Part shown: piece by piece, positions 28,897 to 37,235 of the stretch
Layout of the letters: every line of letters starts with the position of its first letter
Position numbering within the stretch: the stretch's first letter is position 1
NCBI GenBank assembly: GCA_958295905.1
Contig: OY282382.1
Coordinates: 682,001-746,000 of the forward strand
Direction of reading: 5' to 3'
DNA: 64,000 nucleotides
Source of the DNA: an uncultured Vicinamibacterales bacterium
GTDB lineage: Bacteria > Acidobacteriota > Vicinamibacteria > Vicinamibacterales > UBA8438
The notes under the pieces: generated by a model
The model's database searches: none
Seen by the model: the letters and a program-made list of their open reading frames with translations, nothing else
What the model was told of the DNA's origin: nothing
Made by a program: the position numbers and the translations under genes

Positions 28897-29790
28897 TCAG
28901 GCGCGGGGCGCGGGGTCTGGAGCTTCGCTGGTCAGATGCTCGAAGAGGCGCTGCAGCTCGTCTTCCGATCCGAAGGCGATTTCGATCCGGCCCTTTCGTC
29001 CCTTTCTGAGAATGCGGACCCGCGTGCCCAGCGCGACCCGCAGCCGATCCTGCGCCGCCTGGGTATGCACATCGACCGCGGCCGCCTTCGGACCGGGCGG
29101 CGACTCCGGCGGGTTCGCGAGCTTCTTGACGAGCGCCTCGGTCTCGCGCACGGAAAGGTTGCCGGCGACGACCTCGCGGGCGGCGCGGCGTTGCGCATCC
29201 GCGTCGGTCAGACCCAACAGGGCGCGGGCGTGCCCCATGGCCAGCGCCCCCGCGGCCACATCGGCCTGCACCTCCGGCGGCAGCAGCAGGAGCCTGACAT
29301 AGTTGGCGATCGTGGCGCGGTCCTTGCCGATCGCCTCGGCCACGCGTTCCTGGGTCATCTCGCGCTCATGGATGAGCCGCCGGTAGGCTTCGCCTTCTTC
29401 GATCGGGTTGAGGTCCTCGCGCTGCAGGTTCTCGATGAGGGCGATCTCCAACAGCTTGTCGTCCGGCACGTCGCGCACCACGACGGGTACGCGGAGCAGG
29501 CCGGCCATCTGCGCGGCCCGCCATCGGCGCTCGCCCGCGATGATCTCGAGGCGGTCTCCCTCGGCCGGCCGAACCACAATCGGCTGTATGACTCCGCTGC
29601 TGCGGATCGACCGGGAAAGCTGTTCGAGCTTCGGTTCGTCGAGAATGACGCGGGGCTGGGAGCGGTTGGGGATCAGTCGATCCAGATCCGCCTCGGTCGG
29701 CCGCTCCGAAGATTGCGGCGAAGACTGCGGCGCCGCTTCGGGAATGAGGGCGCTCAGTCCACGTCCGAGCGCACGTCGTGTATTGGCCAT
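28897..29790 (-). CDS. parB: chromosome partitioning protein ParB
   Basis: CTP-dependent clamp that loads at parS and spreads. The 297-residue protein starts ANTRRALGRGLSALIPE, then IVVRPAEGDRLEIIAGERRW with the CTP-binding GERRWRAAQMAG near residue 90, VRDVPDDKLLEIALIENLQREDLNPIEEGEAYRRL segments, and the helix-turn-helix EMTQERVAEAIGKDRATIANYVRLLLLP (about residues 135-162). A C-terminal dimerisation region follows after a Pro/Ala linker. The ATG at 29790 is chosen because it begins the conserved region. It is separated from parA by an IS630-type remnant and a CTAG element, whereas parA-parB are normally adjacent. Cognate parS sites are at 32232, 36881 and 37124. Confidence 0.95.
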   Translation of the reverse strand: MANTRRALGRGLSALIPEAAPQSSPQSSERPTEADLDRLIPNRSQPRVILDEPKLEQLSRSIRSSGVIQPIVVRPAEGDRLEIIAGERRWRAAQMAGLLRVPVVVRDVPDDKLLEIALIENLQREDLNPIEEGEAYRRLIHEREMTQERVAEAIGKDRATIANYVRLLLLPPEVQADVAAGALAMGHARALLGLTDADAQRRAAREVVAGNLSVRETEALVKKLANPPESPPGPKAAAVDVHTQAAQDRLRVALGTRVRILRKGRKGRIEIAFGSEDELQRLFEHLTSEAPDPAPRA

Positions 29791-29912
29791 GAACTCGCTC
29801 CTGCCCGGCGTCCCGTTCCAAACGCCGCATCCGGATCCGACGCGACCAACCGGCGCCGGAACGCTCGCCGGCTCGGTGGCCGAACCCTGCCCCATCGACC
29901 GGCGACGCCTCA

Positions 29913-30023
29913 CTTGCGGGAACGACGCCGCCGCTCCCTCGAATCGCCCGGCCCTGCGCTGGAACGCCATCCTCGCGGCCCTGGTCCTTGCGGGAACGAC
30001 GCCGCCGCTCCCTCGAATCGCCC
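29913..30023. repeat. 37-bp direct repeat upstream of parB
   Basis: cttgcgggaacgacgccgcc and its continuation gctccctcgaatcgccc occur at 29913-29949 and again at 29987-30023 (74-bp period), in the 280-bp non-coding stretch between parB and the IS630 remnant. Confidence 0.85.
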
Positions 30024-30070
30024 TTGCCCCGATTTGCGCGCCACGAACTCGGCATCGGCCTGCGGCGGGA

Positions 30071-30544
30071 TCACCCGGTATTCGATTTTCCGCCCGGGTT
30101 ATTTCGTTTTTTCAGCGTCCGCCGGATGGTCTCGTGGCTGACCGACTCGACGATCTCCAGCTCGACGACCCGGCGCGCCAACAGCCGCAGCGACCAGTTC
30201 GCGTAGCCCTTCGGGGGCGGCCCCGTCCGCAGGGCGATGATGTGCGCCTCCTGCTCGCCGTCGAGCAGTTTCGGGACCGGCGGGGACGCCCGCCGCTTTC
30301 GCTCCAGCGCCCGCTCGAACCCCGCCTGCACGCATCGTTGACGAATGTTTTCAACCGTCTTGGTGCGGCACGAAAAGGCGTCGGCGATCTGCTGGTCGGT
30401 CCACGCCGGCCCGTCCGCATCGGCCTTCAAGAGCATCTGCGCGCGGCGCACTTTCTGGCTGCTGCCGTCGAGCTTGCGGACCGTCTGTCGGCAGACCTCG
30501 CGTTCCTGGTCGGTGAGTCGAACGATGTACTTTTTCTGCGGCAT
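30071..30544 (-). pseudogene. IS630-type transposase, N-terminal half only
   Basis: 157 residues matching the DNA-binding half of IS630-family transposases: YIVRLTDQEREVCRQTVRK at the start, helix-turn-helix DGPAWTDQQIADAFSCRTKTVENIRQRC (about residues 48-75), then ERKRRASPPVPKLLDGEQEA and a second helix region ending SHETIRRTLKK. In the family this is followed by the DDE catalytic half (about 180 residues); here the frame degenerates to NNPGGKSNTG and stops, and no DDE part is found downstream. It is therefore a truncated remnant, or the first ORF of a split element whose second half is lost. It lies between parA and parB and next to a CTAG element. Confidence 0.75.
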
Positions 30545-30605
30545 GAGAACTCTCTCAGCTAGAGACAAATCCCCGAAAATCCGAATGTTTATTTGCGGCG
30601 ACGCG

Positions 30606-30692
30606 CTAGCCCGGAGAGCGTCGCCTGCGGCTCCGCTCACCGCCCAACCAACCCTCCAGGAATCCGCGCCGTTCTACGGCGCAGATTCCTAG
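30606..30692. repeat. CTAG element family 1, reference copy (87 bp)
   Basis: The most complete copy: CTAG at 30606-30609 and CTAG at 30689-30692. Inside are the arm cccggagagcgtcgcctgcg with ctccgctc, the linker CCCAACCAACCCTCC (G-rich on the other strand) and the hairpin GGAATC..GCGCCGT-TCT-ACGGCGC..GATTCC. The right-edge TAG on the minus strand is the parA stop codon. Confidence 0.9.
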
Positions 30693-31489
30693 CCGGTCCC
30701 GCGCGGGGCGCGGCCGGCCGCGCTCCGAGCGGGCGCCAGCATCTCGTTCGCCAGGGCCAGATACGCTTCTGCCCCCGTCGAACGGACGTCGTAAAGAATC
30801 GCCGGCAGTCCGTGGCTCGGCGCCTCTCCCAGCCGCACGTTGCGGGGAATGACCGTCCGGTACACCTTGTCCCTGAAATGCGCCCGGACGTCGCCGGCCA
30901 CCTGTTGGCCCAACCTCGTCCTCGAGTCCGCCATCGTCAACAGGACCCCCTCGATCTCGAGCTCCGGATTCAATCCGGCCTGAACGCGGCGCATCGTCGC
31001 CATCAGCTCGGTCATCCCCTCGAGCGCGAAGTACTCGCAGTTGAGCGGGATCAGAACCGAGTGCGCCGCCACTAGAGCGTTCAGAGTCAGGAGCCCCAGC
31101 GACGGGGGCGTGTCGATGAAGACGTAGTCGTGCCGCTCTACGGCCGCGCGCAGCAACGGGCGCAATCGACTCTCGCGCCGGGGCAGCCCCACCAGCTCCA
31201 CTTCGGCGCCGGTCAGATGATGGTCGGTCGGCATCAGCCGCAGGCCGGTGACCGGCGTTTCGAGCTCGAGCTCCTCCAGAGAGACGGTATCCGACGTCAA
31301 CGCCTGGTAGGTGCTGCGACCGGCGACCTGCGCCCCGAGCCCGAGTCCACTCGTGAGATTCGCCTGGGGATCGAGATCGACGAGGAGCACCTTCTGCTCG
31401 CCCATCGCCAGAGATGCCGCGAGATTGATGGCCGTGGTCGTCTTGCCGACACCGCCCTTCTGATTGGCAATTGCGATAATCCTGCCCAT
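30689..31489 (-). CDS. parA: chromosome partitioning ATPase ParA
   Basis: Walker-type ATPase that positions ParB-parS complexes. 266 residues. Deviant Walker [19 protein letters not shown] (residues 11-28) directly follows the first strand; Walker A' is [19 protein letters not shown] near residue 125 and Walker B-type [13 protein letters not shown] near residue 40. The N-terminal HTH extension of plasmid ParA is absent, as in chromosomal Soj/ParA. The AT-rich stretch at about 31520-31560 probably contains its promoter. The last codons GTG TAG border a CTAG element, which supplies the stop. parB follows only after an IS630 remnant. Confidence 0.96.
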   Translation of the reverse strand: MGRIIAIANQKGGVGKTTTAINLAASLAMGEQKVLLVDLDPQANLTSGLGLGAQVAGRSTYQALTSDTVSLEELELETPVTGLRLMPTDHHLTGAEVELVGLPRRESRLRPLLRAAVERHDYVFIDTPPSLGLLTLNALVAAHSVLIPLNCEYFALEGMTELMATMRRVQAGLNPELEIEGVLLTMADSRTRLGQQVAGDVRAHFRDKVYRTVIPRNVRLGEAPSHGLPAILYDVRSTGAEAYLALANEMLAPARSAAGRAPRGTG

Positions 31490-31785
31490 AGGCTATCGGC
31501 ACCTGAGAGTCGGTTGAACGCCTTAACCTTATTTCTGCGGATATTTCTGCTTCGAATGGTAACGCCGATACGCGGATTGGAACAACATGAGCGACCAGCG
31601 GTCCAGGACCATCCCACGCTCCGCCACCGCCCGCGCAGGCAGAATCGTGGCGGGTCCTGGGGCTCCGGGGACATGTGGAAATCGTGGGTCTCACGCGACG
31701 CCGGCCGGTCGGCAAGACGGGTGGCGCCCCTTCGAATCGGGGGCGAGCCGTCACGCGCAGTCAGCGTGGGACGCTCCTGTCAGTA

Positions 31786-31880
31786 GTCCGTCACGTCAAT
31801 TCCTCCGGCATGGGGGAACTCTCTGGGGTTCGAGGGTGAGTTCCCCCCATGATCCCAATATTTGTTCGTGACACGGCACA
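31786..31880. repeat. CTAG element family 2-like copy
   Basis: One end reads agtagtccgtcacgtcaatt; the other, on the reverse strand, reads gtgccgtgtcacgaacaaat followed by attggg. Between them GGGGGAACTC and GAGTTCCCCC form a 10-bp inverted repeat. The reverse-strand order matches the copy after dnaN (48864-48999). No CTAG is retained here. Confidence 0.7.
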
Positions 31881-32231
31881 CTTGCAGCCCGTGGCGAAAG
31901 TCTCCGCTGCCTTCGAGCGGCGATGCATCCCGCCGGACTTGCGTTGGTTCGTCGGTGGCCTATGCCCCAAACCGTCATGATCGGGGACGCCGACCACCCA
32001 ACGCCACGAAAACGTCGGGACAGGGTTCACGACAATAGGCGCGCCCTCCTCAAGGCCTTGACAGGCACGAACGTTCTTTGCCCGCGGGCACCCTCGCCGC
32101 CCTCGGTGCGACGCGGGGTCTTCACCACGGCCTGTCAAGGCACCTTCACCATGGTCTCATAGCCGAACTCGGTACTGAGCCGATGGCGTTCTGGCACTGC
32201 TCGCTGCAGGATGACTTGTCCAAGGCGCTCA

Positions 32232-32247
32232 TGTTCCACGTGAAACA
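32232..32247. promoter_or_regulatory. parS site 1
   Basis: TGTTCCACGTGAAACA differs at one of 16 positions from the bacterial consensus TGTTTCACGTGAAACA. It lies about 0.75 kb upstream of parA and some 15 kb from dnaA, as expected for a ParB nucleation site. Confidence 0.92.
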
Positions 32248-32471
32248 TCAAGGTGCCAACCAGCCGCGCGACAGAGCCGAACGGACGGGCCGCAGCCCAC
32301 GGCGATGAGCGAGCCTCGTAGAGTCGACCTCCCGCAATGGCGGTAGGCGAGCGGGTCGCTGTGGGGATGCACGTCAAAATTCGTGGTGCGCCGTGCGAAG
32401 ACGCCATTCCTCAGCGGGTGCGAATCCCGCCCGGCAACTGTCGCTCCAGCCGGTAGCAGTCGGAGCGGACG

Positions 32472-33040
32472 ATGGAGGCAACGACGTCGCCTGAAGCACT
32501 TCGACGACAACGGGCCGCTAAGACGGCGGCGCTGTTGGTGTTGTCACCGATCTTCGAGGCGGACCTGCAACCGGAGCAATACGCCTACCGACCGGGCCGG
32601 GGCGCGCCTGACGCGGTCAGGCGTGTGCACCGGCTGCTGACGACCGGGCGCCGGGAGGTGGTGGACGCCGACCTGTCGGACTACTTCGGCCAGATACCGC
32701 ACGCGGCGTTGATGCAGTCCATCGCGCGTCGCGTGAGCGACGGGCGTCTGTTGGGCTGGGTCAAGGCGTGGCTGGAAATGGCGGTGGAGGAGGACGACGG
32801 GCGCGTCGGGAGCGGAAGGGGACCCCGCAAGGGTCGCCGATTTCGCCGCTGTTCAGCAACATCTACAGGCGTCGCTTCATCCTCGGCTGGAATACGCGAC
32901 GGCTGCGCCAGTGGCTCTGTCGTAAGCACAAGGCGCGGTCCGGGAAGTATGTGCGCTTCCCGAACGAACGACTCCGGCAAGAGTACAGGCTCACGTGCCT
33001 TGCGCAGCGCACGGCGAGCTTTCCGTGGGCGAAGGCATGA
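32472..33040 (+). pseudogene. group II intron reverse transcriptase/maturase, frameshifted and deleted
   Basis: The first frame gives AALLVLSPIFEADLQPEQYA and YRPGRGAPDAVRRVHRLL, VVDADLSDYFGQIPHAALMQ (RT motif with one catalytic Asp), GWVKAWLEMAVEEDDGR. After a frameshift near 32795 it continues RRARRERKGTPQGSPISPLF and SNIYRRRFILGW. It then jumps directly to the C-terminal end TRRLRQWLCRKHK...RTASFPWAKA. The N-terminal about 100 residues, the YADD catalytic box and the maturase domain are missing. The enzyme cannot be active; the intron could only splice with help in trans, if at all. Confidence 0.88.
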
Positions 33041-33050
33041 TCTCGTCCGA

Positions 33051-33084
33051 GAGCCGGATGCGGGAAATCCGCACATCCGTTTCG
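33051..33084 (+). ncRNA. group II intron domain V
   Basis: GAGCCGGATGCGGGAAATCC and GCACATCCGTTTC follow the family layout (GAGCCG stem, GCG GAAA tetraloop-like apex, CGGTTC closing strand). The last closing strand reads CCGTTTC instead of CGGTTC, so the lower stem is partly damaged. Confidence 0.7.
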
Positions 33085-33120
33085 ATGAGCGGCGACTGGA
33101 AACGGAGCCACGGCAGGGGG

Positions 33121-33689
33121 TGAGGCACCGGCACCGGGCGAAAGCGGCCGGAAACAGCTACCCCCATCCCCGCCTACCGCCACCGCGCCAGTCGTCGCCT
33201 CTACAGATGACTCTCTCTGGCGGCCTTTGTCGTCCCGGACTCCTTGAAGCGGCCGCTGAGCTTGCTGCAGCCGCACGGCGATGACGGCGTTGGCGCCGAA
33301 CACCGTCCAGGTGCATGCCGGCACGGCTTTGGGCCAAGCGCCGATGGCGTGCGTGCATCCGGCCTCGACGACGCCCGACGACCACGCAAAGACCCCACAC
33401 GCGGAACTCCGTATAGCGCATCCGGATCGCCCCGTCGGCGCAACCACAGGATGTCTTGCCGCATCGGCCGCAGCGCTCGGTCAGTGTCTCCGAAACGCAT
33501 CTCGCCGATCGAGGCCGACGGGCTCCGCAGGTGCGCGTGGCGGCGCTCCAAGAGGCGGCAATCTGCGCGGCCGATCACGTCTTGCTCATGCACCGTTGAT
33601 TCGTTCTTTTTGTGGTTCTACCGTGTCGCGTGAGCCCTTTATGAACAGCTTTTCGCATTTCTTCGTGGAGTCTTTCACAGGAGGTGTGG
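33121..33689. other. non-coding or decayed DNA before the beta-barrel gene
   Basis: No gene is supported. On the minus strand near 33380-33500 a short stretch reads CGRCGKTSCGCADG, weakly like the cysteine-containing start of CGKPxCxCA domain proteins, but it is interrupted and too short. The 3' part (about 33600-33680) is noticeably lower in GC and includes AGGAGG, the ribosome binding site of the next gene. Confidence 0.4.
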
Positions 33690-34304
33690 ATGAAATCCGG
33701 GTTTCGGTCAGTGTTTCTGTCGATGTTTGCCGGGGTGGTCTGCTTGCAGGTTTCGGCGGTTTTCGCACAGGAACCTCGTCGTGAACTTGAGCTGGGCACG
33801 GGTTTGTTTTTGAACAACCCCCTCCGTGTCGCCGACCTTGGTGGTGGTCACCCGTCAGGGGTGACAGCGGATGTTGTCTGGACCCAGTGGTTCAGTGACC
33901 GTGTTGGTCTTGCTCCGGGCCTCACGTTCACGCCCGCCGGTTTCGTTGATGACGATACGGACTCTCCGTCGAGTCTGACTTCGTTTTATGGGCATGCCAC
34001 TTGGCGCTGGCGGTGGGCTCATCACGGCGGTCGCAACAGCGTTCAGTTCGGGTTGGGTGGTGGATGGGTCCAGACTCGGCGGACGTACGCTCGTCGCGTT
34101 TGGAATCCGGATACGGGTACAGCGGTGCCCGATGGTTCCACGGTAAAGGAGGTATCGTCTCATCTGCTCTGGCACGCAGAGGTGTTCTTCACACACCGCG
34201 ATGTCCTGCAGGACCTGGATGTCCGTTACGGCTTCCGTACCACTCCGCTTCTGCATATACCGTTGGCTGTTCAACCGGTGTTGACGGTTGTCTGGGCATT
34301 CTGA
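33690..34304 (+). CDS. predicted outer-membrane beta-barrel protein with signal peptide
   Basis: A 204-residue protein. The signal peptide FRSVFLSMFAGVVCLQVSAVFAQ (residues 5-27) is split here into FRSVFLSMFAGVV and CLQVSAVFAQ, ending with AQ before cleavage. The mature part alternates polar and aromatic residues (FYGHATWRWRWAHHG, SVQFGLGGGWVQTRR, DVRYGFRTTPLLHIP) and ends in WAF, a C-terminal aromatic typical of barrels inserted by BamA. AGGAGG 8 bp before the ATG at 33690 fixes the start. Its codons are richer in T (gttggtcttgct) than those of neighbouring genes, which fits recent acquisition. It stands alone between a dead intron and a dead transposase; no function can be assigned. Confidence 0.75.
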   Translation: MKSGFRSVFLSMFAGVVCLQVSAVFAQEPRRELELGTGLFLNNPLRVADLGGGHPSGVTADVVWTQWFSDRVGLAPGLTFTPAGFVDDDTDSPSSLTSFYGHATWRWRWAHHGGRNSVQFGLGGGWVQTRRTYARRVWNPDTGTAVPDGSTVKEVSSHLLWHAEVFFTHRDVLQDLDVRYGFRTTPLLHIPLAVQPVLTVVWAF

Positions 34305-34652
34305 TATGCCTCAGCGTCCGCGAACCTTTGGCTTGTTCACGCAGTATCGCCGGTCGGTCGGTCCGTCCTCGTGGTTCCTTTCCTTTTCGTGGGGTTCGCG
34401 GATTCGTCGGCATCCGTTGGTTTTATCGGGGCTCCGTCAAACGGTAGGACCGGTACCCCCCAGCCAGCAGTCCGCGGCAGAAGTTGTGCTGCATCCGGCC
34501 GGGGCCGTATTGGTCCATGAACGTGTCGTGCAGCGGTCGAAATCGCCGAAATCTGACCGATCCGAGCCGTTTTCCGCGCCACTTGCCGGCCAGTTCCGGC
34601 GCGCCGCGGAGTTTGCCACGGGGCTGCCAAGTTTAAAAGCGGACGGGACGTA
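34305..34652. other. intergenic, nothing recognised
   Basis: About 350 bp between the beta-barrel gene and the IS256 remnant. I see no coding sequence, promoter or repeat that can be defended. GC rises again from about 34440. Confidence 0.4.
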
Positions 34653-35200
34653 AGGAGCTGGTGGCGCTGGAGGACGGCTATCGAGAGAGCCGGGAGCGCT
34701 GGGCGAGCGTGCTGCGGGCCCTGCGCGACCGGGGCTGCCGGTGGTGGCGGTCGGCGACGGTGCGCTGGGCTTCTGGTCGGCGATGCGGGACGTGTGGCCG
34801 GAGACGATGCCGCAGCGCGGCTGCCGCCACAAGATGGCGAACGTGCTGGACGTCCGCGGGCGAAGCGGTCGCTGCGCGAGATCAGGTATGCGCCGACCCA
34901 GGCTGACGCCGAGAAGGCGATCGACGCCTTCACGGCGGAGTTCGAGCGAAGTATCCGAAGACGACGGCGTGCCTGGTGGAAGACCGGGAGGCGCTGCCGG
35001 CCTTCTTGCCTTTAACCGGCGGAGCGCTGGCGGCATCTGCGGACGTCGAACCTGATCGAATCGCCGTTCGCGACGGTTCGGCGGCGGCTGCGTGTGACGA
35101 AGGGGCCGGCTCGCGCACGAAGGGGCCGCTGATGGCGTTCAAGCTGCTCGAGATGGCCGCAGCGGCGGGTGGCGCCGGCCGAACCGGCGCATCGGGGTGA
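34653..35200 (+). pseudogene. IS256/Mutator-family transposase remnant, multiple frameshifts
   Basis: Fragments of the C-terminal two thirds appear in successive frames: ALEDGYRESRERWASVLRAL, VVAVGDGALGFWSAMRDVWP then HKMANVLD (the catalytic-core DGALGFW with conserved Asp), SLREIRYAPTQADAEKAIDA, the segment LRTSNLIESPFATVRRRLRV-like (here split between frames) with the conserved N-x-I-E-S, and MAFKLLEMA. These are in the correct family order but need at least four frame changes. The N-terminal DNA-binding part is absent. No terminal repeats are seen. Confidence 0.82.
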
Positions 35201-35963
35201 GGTGTTGATGGGCCTTGCCGCAGGCATGCGGGGAGACGGAGGCCCGGAAGGCGGCTGCCTGATCACGCCGGAACCCCGATCCACAACATTTGACAATATC
35301 TCCCGCCGCCGGAGACCGCGAAAGCGCTACGCTGCCAGGATCCGGATTTGCATATCCCGACGTCGCCCGCAAACTTGCCTGAAGCGCGATTTCTACCCCC
35401 GGTTCCCGTTCCTCCGGTTCCCGTTGCCCAACTGACGCACCTTCTCTACGCCCCTGCCACGCCACCATCCACCACCGATATGATTCCCCAAACGCCGACA
35501 CCCGCCCCCGCGCGACGGCGACAACTGGGTCACCGAGGGGTCGGACGGTTGGCGGTTGGTGGTCTCGCTGGATGGCCGGCGCCGGCCGGCGATCAAGTCG
35601 TTCTACCGCGCTGGAGGGGAATAAAAGAGAGAGGGGCTTTCCCGCGGGCGCGCCTGACCCGATTACGGCAAAGGGCTTATGGGCGCTCGGATTCCTTTAC
35701 CCGGGAAGCTGTGAGTAGTTCTACCACACCGGGCGGTTCCGTGTTTGTATCTGAGCATGATCAAAAACCCAGGAACCGGCACCGTCTCGTGCTGCGACGC
35801 CGCCGCCGCGGCTGTAATCTGCTGCGAAGCGCACCCGGGGACGCCGGAGCAAGCCCCCCGCGGTCGAGGCCGGGCAGTGATGCCGCACAAAGCACTTGCG
35901 CTGACGCGGAAATGCCCCCTTTGGCGGCGTTCCCCCGCGACACCGCCTCGCCGACGACGGCGT
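35201..35963. other. about 760 bp without a supported gene
   Basis: Contains a short frame at 35514-35624 with coding-like composition (DGDNWVTEGSDGWRLVV, AIKSFYRAGGE) ending in TAA, possibly the 3' end of a lost gene; I do not recognise it. The remainder up to pyrF has no recognisable feature. Confidence 0.4.
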
Positions 35964-36719
35964 TCAGTCCGAAGACTCCACGAGCGCACCATCGATCTCA
36001 TCGATGATCGCCTGTGCCGCTTTTCCCCGGTCGGGCGCATTCAAGACCGGCCGACCCACGACGACATAGTCCGATCCCGCATGAATCGCCTGCGCCGGCG
36101 TGGTCGAGCGCCGGTGATCATCCCGGGTGGCCCCGACCGGCCGAATCCCCGGGCTGACGATCAACACGCCCGTCTCCTTGGGCCATGCCTCCCGGCAGAG
36201 CCGAATGACCGCACCGGATGCGATCACGCCATCACACCCATGATCGAGCGCGTCTCGGGTTCTGGCGACAATCCACTCGTTCAGCGTGACACCTCGCGCC
36301 GCCTCCGCCGGGGCAATCCGCGAAAAGTCATCGGCATCCAAACTGGACACGTACGGCACGGCGAGGAGGGCCGGCCATCGGCTCCCGGCTTTGGCGTCCC
36401 GCGCCATGGCGATGTCCCGCAATGGCATATTCTGGTGCAGAGTCAAGAACAGGATGCTCGGATCATCGCGCAAGTCGCGAACCACATCGGCCACCGTATT
36501 GCCGATATCCGGCACCTTCAGATCGACGAAGATCCGCTTGCCATCGTCGGCGATCTTCTCCCACAGCTCCACGAGACCGCGGGCCCGCAGCCCGGCCATG
36601 AGAAGCCGCCAACCTATCTTGTAGACCCGGACGTTCACCAATTCGTCGACAATGGCGCGCGCCCGCTCGACACTCGGAACATCCAACGCAACAATCAGAC
36701 GATCTTCACCGGTCAACAT
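35964..36719 (-). CDS. pyrF: orotidine 5'-phosphate decarboxylase
   Basis: Final step of UMP synthesis. A TIM barrel of 251 residues starting DRLIVALDVPSVERARAIV; the catalytic Asp-Lys-Asp set is in IFVDLKVPDIGNTVADV (residues 59-75 approx.), with YVSSLDADDF in the middle and the phosphate-binding SPGIRPVGATRDDHRR near residue 190 followed by GSDYVVVGRPV. The ATG at 36719 has AGGAAG 5 bp upstream. It stands alone, transcribed away from rsmG, with the two parS-bearing repeats in between. Active-site residues appear intact. Confidence 0.94.
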   Translation of the reverse strand: MLTGEDRLIVALDVPSVERARAIVDELVNVRVYKIGWRLLMAGLRARGLVELWEKIADDGKRIFVDLKVPDIGNTVADVVRDLRDDPSILFLTLHQNMPLRDIAMARDAKAGSRWPALLAVPYVSSLDADDFSRIAPAEAARGVTLNEWIVARTRDALDHGCDGVIASGAVIRLCREAWPKETGVLIVSPGIRPVGATRDDHRRSTTPAQAIHAGSDYVVVGRPVLNAPDRGKAAQAIIDEIDGALVESSD

Positions 36720-36880
36720 CCGCTTCCTTTCACCTTTCTCCGGGGGACACAACCTGCCTTCTCCCGCAAACCCGGGGAACGGGTCCATAAATCCATACGA
36801 CGGGAACGCCGGGCAAGCTCGCAACCACCGGATGGCGAGCTGGAACTGCAACGGCTAGCCTATCGCACCGCGCAAAACGA

Positions 36881-36896
36881 TGTTCCACGTGGAACA
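36881..36896. promoter_or_regulatory. parS site 2
   Basis: TGTTCCACGTGGAACA is a perfect 16-bp palindrome and matches the parS consensus at 14 of 16 positions. It sits in the first unit of the tandem duplication. Confidence 0.9.
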
Positions 36897-37123
36897 CTCG
36901 GCACCGATCACGCAGTCCTCTCCTGCCGCCACGCCAACCCTCTGGCCGCATGGAAAACCCGGCACTACCCGACCCTACGGGCGACAACGGGGACACAACC
37001 CGCCTTCTCCCGCAAAACCCGGAAACGGGTCCATAATCCATACGACGGGAACGCGGGCAAGCTCGCCACCACCGGATGGCAAGCTGGAGATGTGACGGCT
37101 ATCCTATCTCACCGCGCAAACGA

Positions 37124-37139
37124 TGTTCCACGTGGAACA
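37124..37139. promoter_or_regulatory. parS site 3
   Basis: TGTTCCACGTGGAACA, identical to site 2, in the second unit of the tandem duplication, about 100 bp upstream of rsmG. Confidence 0.9.
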
Positions 37140-37235
37140 CTCGGCGCCGATCACGCATTCCCGACCTTCTCCTCGCACCACGCCGACCCTCTGGCCCGCA
37201 CGGAAACCCCGGCACTACCGACCCTACGGACGGCA

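Larger units (their letters stand above)
31490..32388. other. about 900 bp without a supported gene
   Basis: An AT-rich patch near 31520-31560 upstream of parA (likely promoter), a family-2 repeat (31786-31880) and one parS (32232-32247). Open frames here have no recognisable sequence and appear to be chance. This is the start of a decayed accessory strip that runs to about 36 kb. Confidence 0.5.
32389..33120 (+). mobile_element. degenerate group II intron (internally deleted)
   Basis: The 5' part starts GTGCGCCGTGCG, resembling the group II 5' splice consensus, followed by intron-type RNA sequence and a reverse-transcriptase frame with large deletions; domain V is present near the 3' end (33051-33084). 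A frameshift lies near 32795. The 3' boundary after domain VI is uncertain. Confidence 0.8.
36743..37228. repeat. about 245-bp tandem duplication, each copy with a parS
   Basis: Unit 1 starts ggggacacaacctgccttct at 36743 and unit 2 ggggacacaacccgccttct at 36989. Both continue with matching sequence through gttccacgtggaacac to ctaccgaccctacgg. Small indels separate the copies (parS spacing 243 bp). The block fills the pyrF-rsmG intergenic region. Confidence 0.92.

Noticed and set aside
32472..33040. Active retron or DGR reverse transcriptase
   Set aside because: Sequence order matches group II intron RTs, and the YADD box is missing; no repeat variable region or msr/msd is seen.
33121..33600. 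Possible Cys-rich domain protein on the minus strand (CGRCGKTSCGCADG)
   Set aside because: Short, interrupted by frame changes and without flanking family sequence.
35514..35624. Short coding-like frame ending SFYRAGGE
   Set aside because: No start or ribosome-binding site and no recognised family; probably a fragment, so not called as a gene.
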